Of a DNA stretch of 5,630 nt, positions 1 through 4,871 are shown one piece after another. The notes beneath the pieces are model-generated. The model had not been told where the DNA came from and did not search any database. It saw only the letters and a list, made by a program, of their open reading frames with translations. This stretch comes from Chloroflexota bacterium (GTDB lineage Bacteria; Chloroflexota; Limnocylindria; QHBO01), in assembly GCA_005879815.1 (NCBI GenBank), contig VBKA01000092.1, positions 1 to 5,630 on the forward strand, in the 5' to 3' direction. Numbering within the stretch: position 1 is the stretch's first letter; every line of letters begins with the position of its first letter. Position numbers and translations under genes: made by a program.

Positions 1-867
1 GACGCTGCCGCCGTTTTACTCCGCGGCCACTCGCTATCTCATCGCCGGCGGGCTGATGGTGGGCTTCCTCTGGCTGCGGGGCCGGTTGAGCCGGTCGCCA
101 TCGGCACGGCTGGAGCCGATGCGGATGGAGCATTGGCGATCGGCAGCGATCATCGGTGGCCTGCTGCTGCTGGGAGGCAACGGACTCGTCGTCCAGTCAG
201 AGCAGCACATCGACTCCGGGATCGCCGCGGTCCTCGTCGCCGCGGTGCCGATCTGGCTGAACCTGTTCGAGGCGGTCATCACCCGTCGCCGGCCACCGCT
301 GCTGGTGATTGGCGGCGTGGTCGCCGGGTTCGTCGGCGTGCTGCCGCCGTCAATCCATTCGGCGTGGGCCTGGTCGTGATCGCCGCCATCTCCTGGGCGA
401 GCGGCTCCCTCTATTCGCGGCATGCCCCGATGCCGCGCTCCGGTCTGCTCGGAACGGGCATGGAGATGCTCGCCGGCGGCGCGCTGCTGGCCGTGGCCGG
501 CACCATCACCGGGGAGTTCAGCCGCACCAATCCGGCGCAATTCTCGACAACGTCGCTGCTGGCGGTGGCGTACCTCGTGGTCTTCGGCTCGTTGGTCGCC
601 TTCAGCGCCTACACCTGGCTGCTGCAGCACGCACCGGTCTCGACGGTCGCGACGTACGCCTACGTGAACCCCATCGTGGCCGTGGGGCTGGGAGCCTTCT
701 TCCTCAATGAACCGATCACGCCACGCACTCTCGTGGCATCGGCGCTGATCATCGGAGCCGTGGTCGCGATGGTGAGCGGTCGTCGCCGGGACGAGCGGGT
801 GCCGGCTGTCGACCGGGACCGCGTAGAGAGAGGCGAAGGGGGGGTCGACCGCGCGGCCGCGGACTAG
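1..867 (+). pseudogene. EamA/DMT-family (YedA-like) transporter, 5'-partial and frameshifted
   Basis: This is the 3' portion of an EamA-domain drug/metabolite transporter, an inner-membrane exporter of about ten helices with two EamA repeats. The first part reads in frame 2 from base 2 and contains the YedA-like stretch GNGLVVQSEQHIDSGIAA followed by hydrophobic helices and GVVAGFVGV. This frame stops at 377-379. The second EamA half reads in frame 1 from about 343 (NPFGVGLVVIAAISWASGSLYSR, then YAYVNPIVAVGLGAFFLNEP near 658-714) and ends at TAG 865-867. Both halves match the family, so this is one gene with a broken frame at about 341-352. From my memory of YedA, about 7 residues are also missing between the GVALL-like end of the first repeat and the NPxG start of the second. 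That fits a small non-multiple-of-three deletion rather than a single-base error. The substrate is unknown. The start lies outside the window. Whether this is a true pseudogene or a sequencing/assembly error cannot be told here. The C-terminal tail (about 30 residues) is charged and poorly conserved. Confidence 0.8.
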
Positions 868-887
868 TCATCGGACGATCGGGTCCC

Positions 888-928
888 TTGGCGGGCGCGC
901 CTGAGCGCGGCGTATCATCCCCCTCCCA
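888..928 (+). promoter_or_regulatory. Candidate promoter for the oxidoreductase operon, possibly leaderless
   Basis: A -10-like box TATCAT lies at 913-918 and a weaker -35-like TTGGCG at 888-893, with a 19-nt spacer that is slightly long. The first ATG of the ferredoxin gene is at 928, so a start site 7-10 nt after the -10 box would fall at or next to the A of the ATG. The bases just before the start are pyrimidine-rich (CCCCCTCCC) and hold no Shine-Dalgarno sequence, as expected for a leaderless mRNA. A 5-bp GC hairpin (896-900 with 905-909, CTGA loop) lies in the spacer. The reading rests on motif match only. Confidence 0.45.
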
Positions 929-1257
929 TGACAGACGACCGCGTCGACAGCGCCCTTGCCTTCGGGACCGGCACATCCAGCGACCATGCTGACGGGATCC
1001 GTTGGGTCGATTACACGAACATCAGCTGGAACCCGGTCTTCTGCAAGCGCTGCGACATCTGCATCGAGATCTGTCCCAAGGACACGCTGGTGATGCGCAA
1101 CGATGCGGTCATCGAAGTGGAGAACTGCATCCTCTGCGGGCTGTGCGAGCGCTACTGCCCCGACCTGGCGATCGAGATGATCCCTTCCGCCGTCGAGGCC
1201 CACGCCGCGCGCTCTGCCGAGCGCCGGACGTCCGAAGGCTCGGCAACCGCGGACTGA
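928..1257 (+). CDS. korD: 2-oxoacid:ferredoxin oxidoreductase, delta (2x[4Fe-4S] ferredoxin) subunit
   Basis: This 109-residue protein is a bacterial-type dicluster ferredoxin, read as the electron-transfer (delta) subunit of a cytoplasmic 2-oxoacid:ferredoxin oxidoreductase. Two complete CxxCxxCxxxCP motifs are visible: Cys39, 42, 45 and 49 (FCKRCDICIEICP) and Cys67, 70, 73 and 77 (NCILCGLCERYCP). They are separated by the usual short beta-hairpin linker. The N-terminal 34 residues and the last 25 or so are polar and variable. It is the first gene of the operon, with the alpha gene starting 4 nt after its stop, so the two are probably translationally coupled. The start at 928 is favoured because it follows a TATCAT box at leaderless spacing and no better start lies closer to the first motif. 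The delta-first order matches known kor-type clusters. The family call is firm; the delta-subunit role rests on context. Confidence 0.92.
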   Translation: MTDDRVDSALAFGTGTSSDHADGIRWVDYTNISWNPVFCKRCDICIEICPKDTLVMRNDAVIEVENCILCGLCERYCPDLAIEMIPSAVEAHAARSAERRTSEGSATAD

Positions 1258-1261
1258 TCTG

Positions 1262-2401
1262 ATGCGCAAGCTGGTGCAGGGGAATGAGGCGGTGTTCCAC
1301 GCTGCGGTGGCGTCCGGCGCCAGCTACTACGCCGGGTATCCAATCAGCCCATCGACCGAAATCCTGAACATCGCCTCCGCGTACGCGGCCGCCCATCACC
1401 ACACCTTCCGATTCCTGCAGGCGGAGGACGAGATCGCCTCGGCGAACGCCGTCATCGGCGCCAGCCTGGCCGGCGCGAAGGCGTTTACCGCCACTTCCGG
1501 ACCCGGCTTCAGCCTGATGCAGGAGGCAATCGGCTACGCCCAGAAAGTCGGCGTGCCATCGGTCTTTGTCGACGTCCAGCGCGTGGGGCCGGCGACCGGG
1601 ATGCCGACCATGCCCGGGCAGGGCGACATCATGCAGGTACGGTTCGGCTCGAGCGGCGACTACACGCCGATCGCCTTCTACCCCAACGGAGTGGAAGAAG
1701 CGTTCCGTGTCACGGTGGATGCCTTCAACGCCGCAGAGGAGTCCCGATCGCCGGTCGTCCTGTTGTCGGACACGTTCGTCGCGCACCTCAACGAGGTCGT
1801 GGACCTAGACGAGCTGGCCGCGGACCTCCGAATCGTCCCGCGTGACATGCCGCCGCTGGCGCGCCATGTTGCCGGCTTCCCCCGCTTCTTCGCCGGTGTC
1901 CTGATGTACGAGTCGGGGCCTTCCGCCGGAGAGCCCGCGACGGCGGACGCCGACGAGTACCTGCGCCAGTACTACGACGCCAAGCACCGCCACCTGGAGA
2001 TCGCCGGGCGCTATCCCCTGTTCGAGCACGGCTGGAACCGCGGCGCGGAGGTGCTGGTGGTGTGCTACGGGATCGTGTCCCGCGTGGCCGCTCCGCTTGC
2101 CGCGGACTACGCGCTCTTCCGTCCGATTCGCATCCACCCCGTCCTCGACGACGAGCTGCGCGACGTCGCGGCCGGCTACCGGGAGGTCGTCATCATCGAG
2201 GCCAACGACGGGCAGTACGCAGACATGGTCGAGCTGGCCCTGCGGCGCGAGGTCAAGCGCGTGCCGCTTATGGGCGGCCGGATCAGCATCGAGGCGATCC
2301 GGGAGGGCCTGGCGCGGGTGCTGGCCGGCGGTCCATCGGAGCCTCCTGTCCCGGACGCGCCGACCGAGCGGCGAGCACCCTCTCCGCTGGGCATCGGCTG
2401 A
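1262..2401 (+). CDS. korA: 2-oxoacid:ferredoxin oxidoreductase, alpha subunit (2-oxoglutarate type)
   Basis: This 379-residue protein matches the alpha subunit of four-subunit 2-oxoacid:ferredoxin oxidoreductases in length and layout. The enzyme decarboxylates a 2-oxoacid to an acyl-CoA and reduces ferredoxin, or runs in reverse to fix CO2. The pyrimidine-binding domain fills residues 1-180: GYPISPSTEI at 25-34 (the usual motif is YPITP, so Thr is replaced by Ser), an acidic AEDEI at 54-58 whose Glu57 aligns with the ThDP-activating Glu of PFOR, TSGPGFSLMQE at 78-88, and VQRVGPATGMPT at 105-116 followed by GQGD. The second domain begins near GAEVLVVCYG (261-270). The block from TSGPGFSLM through HLNEVV resembles methanogen KorA from memory, favouring 2-oxoglutarate over pyruvate or branched-chain 2-oxoacids, though specificity is not proved. 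There is no clear Shine-Dalgarno; the start lies 4 nt after the ferredoxin stop. The last 25 residues are a Pro/Ala-rich tail. Confidence 0.93.
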   Translation: MRKLVQGNEAVFHAAVASGASYYAGYPISPSTEILNIASAYAAAHHHTFRFLQAEDEIASANAVIGASLAGAKAFTATSGPGFSLMQEAIGYAQKVGVPSVFVDVQRVGPATGMPTMPGQGDIMQVRFGSSGDYTPIAFYPNGVEEAFRVTVDAFNAAEESRSPVVLLSDTFVAHLNEVVDLDELAADLRIVPRDMPPLARHVAGFPRFFAGVLMYESGPSAGEPATADADEYLRQYYDAKHRHLEIAGRYPLFEHGWNRGAEVLVVCYGIVSRVAAPLAADYALFRPIRIHPVLDDELRDVAAGYREVVIIEANDGQYADMVELALRREVKRVPLMGGRISIEAIREGLARVLAGGPSEPPVPDAPTERRAPSPLGIG

Positions 2402-2411
2402 GGATGACCCA
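2400..2411 (+). promoter_or_regulatory. Ribosome-binding site of the beta subunit, overlapping the alpha stop codon
   Basis: GAGGA at 2400-2404 overlaps the TGA stop of the alpha gene (2399-2401) and lies 7 nt before ATG 2412. This picks 2412 as the beta start over the long upstream open frame. The out-of-frame ATG at 2404 leads only to a six-codon frame. Confidence 0.7.
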
Positions 2412-3779
2412 ATGCCTGAGCTGACGATGGCCGAGCTTGGCTACAAGAAGCACCTCAAGGTCGAGCTGTTCCCGACCATCTGGTGCCCCGGCTGCGGGAT
2501 CGGCACGATCATGATGCAGCTGGCCATCGTGCTCGACGAGATGGCGCTGGACGAGACCAACACGGTCATCGTCACGGGCATCGGCTGCACCGGTCGGATG
2601 GGCTCGTACCTGAAGCACGAGAGCGTCTACACGCTGCATGGCCGCACATTGCCGGTGGCCGAGGCGATCAAGACCGTGCGCCCCGAGCTCAACGTGATCG
2701 TGGTGGCGGGCGACGGCGATACCGCCAGCATCGGCGGCAATCACCTGATCCACACCATCCGGCGCAACGCCAACGTCACGGTGCTCTGCAACAACAACGA
2801 GATCTACGGGCTGACCGGCGGCCAGACCGGGCCAACCACCCCCACCGGCACCAAGACGCTGTCGAGCCCCATCGGCAACCCCAACCCGCCCATCAACCTG
2901 CAGGGCATCGTTCGCAGCTCGGAGCACGCCCTCTACGCCAAGACGACCGTCTACCACCTCCAGCACCTGCGCAACGTGATGCGCGAAGCGATCGAGTGGG
3001 ACGGCTTCAGCTTCGTGGACATCACCAGCCAGTGCATCGAGAACAACGGGCGCCGCATCGGCTTCGCGAGCGCCAACGAGATGCTCACCTTCTACCGCAA
3101 GACCTACAAGCGCGCGGCCAAGGGTGCGGAGGCGCTCGACCAGTACGAGATCGGCGTCCTGTACCCCGCGCAGCACCCAGCGCGAAACGGCGAGGCCGAT
3201 GGCGCCGCTGCCGCGGCCAACGGCAACGGGGCGGGCATGACGGAAGTGCCCGAGCGTCCGGGCGCACTGCCCTCCCAGCCGGCAGGCCCGCTGACCTCCG
3301 TGGCCGCGACGGCCGTTAGGGACAGACCGGCAACGGACGACGAGAAGGCACGCAAGCGCGCGGAGTCGCAGGAGCGCGCTGCGCTGATGGGGCAGCTGTC
3401 CTCTGAAGTCAAGCTGGCCGTTGCCAGGAAGGAGCTGACGCTCGCCGAGGCGCTCGCGCAGGCAGGCCTCGCGGTGCCGGAGTGGCTTCGGACGGGTGCA
3501 AACGCACCGGCACCCGCGTCCGTAGCGCCGGGCGATGTGAAGATCAGCGCGACTGCTGAGGATCCGCGGACGCAGGACCAACCGACCGAGCTCGCCACGA
3601 AGAGCGCCGCTGCCGAGCGGGTCGATGAAAAGGAGGCAAAGCGCGCCGAGGCCCAGCGCAAGCTGGCAGTCATGCAGCGGCTGCCATCGGAGCTGAAGCT
3701 CCGCGTGGCCAAACGGGAGATCAGCCTGGATGACGCCCTCCGCGAGGCCGGCGTATCGCCGGACAAGGAGCCTGCATGA
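2412..3779 (+). CDS. korB: 2-oxoacid:ferredoxin oxidoreductase, beta subunit, with a long C-terminal repeat extension
   Basis: This 455-residue protein is the ThDP- and Fe-S-binding beta subunit; the usual length is about 270-300. Residues 1-255 are the standard core. WCPGCG at 24-29 supplies Cys25 and Cys28. TGIGCTGR supplies Cys59, and TSQC at 205-208 supplies Cys208, so all four expected ligands of the proximal [4Fe-4S] cluster are present. GDGD at 100-103 to NNN at 127-129 is the ThDP/Mg motif, followed by the family signature IYGLTGGQ (131-138) and PTTP. After about residue 255 come roughly 200 extra residues: an Ala/Gly/Pro-rich linker, a charged module at 310-352, a second linker, and a homologous module at 405-447. 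The extension is continuous in frame, similar in composition to its neighbours, and ends in an ATGA overlap with the next gene, so it is unlikely to be a read-through artefact. The core function is confident; the role of the extension is unknown. Confidence 0.93.
   Translation: MPELTMAELGYKKHLKVELFPTIWCPGCGIGTIMMQLAIVLDEMALDETNTVIVTGIGCTGRMGSYLKHESVYTLHGRTLPVAEAIKTVRPELNVIVVAGDGDTASIGGNHLIHTIRRNANVTVLCNNNEIYGLTGGQTGPTTPTGTKTLSSPIGNPNPPINLQGIVRSSEHALYAKTTVYHLQHLRNVMREAIEWDGFSFVDITSQCIENNGRRIGFASANEMLTFYRKTYKRAAKGAEALDQYEIGVLYPAQHPARNGEADGAAAAANGNGAGMTEVPERPGALPSQPAGPLTSVAATAVRDRPATDDEKARKRAESQERAALMGQLSSEVKLAVARKELTLAEALAQAGLAVPEWLRTGANAPAPASVAPGDVKISATAEDPRTQDQPTELATKSAAAERVDEKEAKRAEAQRKLAVMQRLPSELKLRVAKREISLDDALREAGVSPDKEPA
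3339..3752 (+). repeat. Two homologous 43-residue modules in the beta-subunit extension
   Basis: Module 1 is codons 3339-3467 (residues 310-352) and module 2 is codons 3624-3752 (residues 405-447), offset by exactly 95 residues or 285 nt. Aligned by eye without gaps, 23 of 43 residues are identical. The shared pattern is DEKxxKRAExQ, then A-x-M-x2-L-x-S-E-x-K-L-x-V-A, then E-x2-L-x2-A-L-x2-A-G. Most other positions are conservative (R/K, L/I, T/S, V/L). The pattern suggests a long charged helix followed by a short helix pair. The linkers are Ala/Pro/Thr-rich and probably flexible. It recalls the N-terminal segment of actinobacterial-type integration host factor, and loosely other small helical modules, but I do not recognise it as a named domain. 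Confidence 0.85.
3765..3775 (+). promoter_or_regulatory. Ribosome-binding site of the RDD gene
   Basis: AAGGAG at 3765-3770 lies 5 nt before ATG 3776, inside the last codons of the beta gene. This is the strongest Shine-Dalgarno in the operon. It supports real translation of the small downstream gene despite that gene's shortened form. Confidence 0.75.
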
Positions 3780-4063
3780 CGGTCAGCGCTGATCCGGGTT
3801 GGACACCGCCAACCCAGCCCGTGGGACCGGCGACAGGCCTGCGCTACGCCGGTTTCTGGATCCGGACGCTCGCCTACCTCATCGACCGGAGGGCGGTCGA
3901 CGGGCAGCCGATTGGGCCCGCGCGAGCGATTGGCCGCTTCTTCGGGCTAGCCCTCTCGTTCTTCGTCTTCGCCATCGGGGTGATCTGGGTTGCGGCCGAT
4001 GGACGCAAGCAGGGGTGGCACGACAAGCTGGCTGGCACCGTGGTCGTCCGCCCAAGCGGGTAG
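3776..4063 (+). CDS. RDD-family membrane protein, internally shortened
   Basis: This 95-residue protein has both ends of an RDD domain. The N-terminal part is YAGFWIRTLAYLID (residues 24-37), carrying the conserved Arg and Asp of the first helix. The C-terminal part is GQPIGPARAIGRF (43-55), one hydrophobic helix (about 55-73), and DGRKQGWHDKLAGTVVV (75-91). In ordinary RDD proteins about 50-70 residues, including most of TM1 and all of TM2, lie between LID and the xVDGQPIG stretch. Here LID at 35-37 is followed almost at once by RRAVDGQ, so the centre has been lost in frame near 3887-3895. The protein would have only one good TM segment. Its start overlaps the beta stop codon (ATGA), and the gamma gene starts 10 nt after its end, so it is an operon member. 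RDD function is generally undefined; some members have been linked to ion transport. The domain call is confident; functionality of this short form is doubtful. Confidence 0.82.
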   Translation: MTVSADPGWTPPTQPVGPATGLRYAGFWIRTLAYLIDRRAVDGQPIGPARAIGRFFGLALSFFVFAIGVIWVAADGRKQGWHDKLAGTVVVRPSG

Positions 4064-4074
4064 ACTCGGATCCA
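4061..4074 (+). promoter_or_regulatory. TANNNT box immediately upstream of the gamma-subunit start
   Basis: TAGACT at 4061-4066, whose first three bases are the RDD stop codon, lies 7 nt before ATG 4074. No Shine-Dalgarno sequence is visible in between (CGGATCC). This arrangement resembles leaderless promoters known from several high-GC bacteria and would allow extra, independent transcription of the gamma gene. No convincing -35 element was found. Confidence 0.35.
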
Positions 4075-4700
4075 TGGCAACGTCGATCGCGCTCGACGGG
4101 GTCGGGGGCCAAGGCGTCCGCGTGATCGCCGGGGTGCTCGGCAACCTGCTGGCACGCATGGGCAAGCAGGTGACCGTGCTCTTCGACTACGACTCCTCGG
4201 TGCGTGGCTCGATGTCCGACGCCTTCGTGATCTTCGACGACGAACCCATCGCCAACCCGGTGGTCGAGGATGCGGACATCCTGCTGAAGCTGGCCAACCG
4301 CGGCCACCTGCGGATCCAGGGGCGCAAGGTGGTCACCGACCTCGGGTTGGCGAGCCCTGGAGACGAGCAGATCCCGTTCGCGGCCTTGGGCAGCCAGCAC
4401 TTCGGCAAGGAGCTGTTCGGCAACATGATTGCCCTCGGCCGGCTCCTGCGACTGGCGGCCGTCGACTACGACGAGCGCTCGATTCGCGAGTCGCTGCCGC
4501 GTCGCTTCGTCGACGAGAACCTGGCGGCAATCCGCTTCGGCTTCGACCTGACCGATGAGGAGATCGCGCACCTGGCGTCGGAGGCGCCGCCCTCGCGCTT
4601 CGAGATGAACGCCGCCGCTTCGGCACCCGCGCCAGTGCGTGGACTCGATGCCGCATACGACACCGCCACCGCCACCCCGACCGGAGGAGAGACGGGCTAG
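4074..4700 (+). CDS. korC: 2-oxoacid:ferredoxin oxidoreductase, gamma subunit
   Basis: This 208-residue protein is the gamma subunit (the pyruvate/ketoisovalerate oxidoreductase catalytic-domain family), which completes the alpha-beta-delta-gamma complex and is thought to contribute to CoA handling. The N-terminus shows the signature GVGGQGV at residues 9-15. This is followed by the family pattern of a hydrophobic helix, a strand (GKQVTVLFDYD), SSVRGSMSDAFVIFDDEPI with the conserved RG-S, and the strand ADILLKLAN. The segment GKELFGNMIALGRLLRL and the closing ENLAAIRFGFDL also fit the family. The core ends near residue 175, followed by a low-complexity Ala/Pro/Thr tail. Start 4074 is chosen over the upstream in-frame ATG at 3990 because it places GVGGQGV at the usual distance and avoids overlapping the RDD gene. 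It is separated from alpha-beta-delta only by the RDD gene. Confidence 0.92.
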   Translation: MATSIALDGVGGQGVRVIAGVLGNLLARMGKQVTVLFDYDSSVRGSMSDAFVIFDDEPIANPVVEDADILLKLANRGHLRIQGRKVVTDLGLASPGDEQIPFAALGSQHFGKELFGNMIALGRLLRLAAVDYDERSIRESLPRRFVDENLAAIRFGFDLTDEEIAHLASEAPPSRFEMNAAASAPAPVRGLDAAYDTATATPTGGETG

Positions 4701-4871
4701 CTCGGCCGATTTACGCGGCGATTTCGCGCCGATTTCTCGATGGGTGAGCATTAGCCTCGGCGCATTGACAGCGAAGCCCCGAATCCTCGGCGCAACTCTC
4801 ACCCCTTGATTTTTGCGCGTTTTCCAGCCTCGTTCGGCGGCCCGCGTGTCGTAACCCTCGCTGGCTGAGAA
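4701..4871. other. Convergent intergenic region with short repeats
   Basis: These 171 bases lie between the gamma stop (+) and the aldolase stop (-), and I see no credible gene. The stretch is less GC-rich than its flanks. It holds three GCSGATTT copies at 4705-4712, 4717-4724 and 4728-4735. It also holds an exact 10-bp direct repeat CCTCGGCGCA at 4755-4764 and 4785-4794, and an inverted pair GGGTGAG (4742-4748) / CTCACCC (4798-4804). It is best read as a transcription-termination zone for two converging units. Confidence 0.6.
4790..4823 (+). terminator. Possible intrinsic terminator of the oxidoreductase operon
   Basis: GCGCAA (4790-4795) can pair with TTGCGC (4813-4818) across a 17-nt loop and is followed by G and then TTTT (4820-4823). 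The stem is only 6 bp and the T tract is short. A second small GC hairpin nearer the stop codon (4716-4720 with 4727-4731) is followed by ATTTC. Either could serve; neither is a textbook terminator. Confidence 0.3.

Noticed and set aside
843..901. A cluster of rare restriction sites (GTCGAC, GCGGCCGC, CCGCGG, ACTAGT, GGCGCGCC) resembling a cloning polylinker
   Set aside because: The sites fall in the last codons of the transporter and the next intergenic gap, the order matches no vector polylinker I know, and GC-rich palindromes are common in such DNA. A vector search would settle it.
2283..3581. A 432-codon open frame on the minus strand opposite the beta subunit
   Set aside because: Its translation is low-complexity and Arg/Ala/Val/Gly-rich with no family motif. 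The plus strand here encodes an unmistakable beta subunit with its cysteines and ThDP motif. Long antisense frames are expected at this GC content.
3628..3636. Strong Shine-Dalgarno-like AAAAGGAGG inside the second beta-subunit repeat
   Set aside because: It encodes the conserved Lys/Glu stretch, and no start codon leading to a useful frame lies 5-10 nt downstream.
3339..3776. Reading the beta-subunit modules as lipoyl or E3-binding (peripheral subunit-binding) domains, as in 2-oxoacid dehydrogenase complexes
   Set aside because: There is no lipoyl-lysine DKA-type motif and no conserved Gly/Arg pattern of the E3-binding domain; only the Ala/Pro linkers are reminiscent.
3990..4073. An in-frame ATG at 3990 giving a 28-residue longer gamma subunit
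   Set aside because: It would overlap the RDD gene and add residues absent from the family; ATG 4074 puts the GVGGQGV motif in its normal place.
3879..4802. A 307-codon minus-strand frame across the RDD, gamma and intergenic region
   Set aside because: It is antisense to two recognisable genes and has a basic, motif-free translation.
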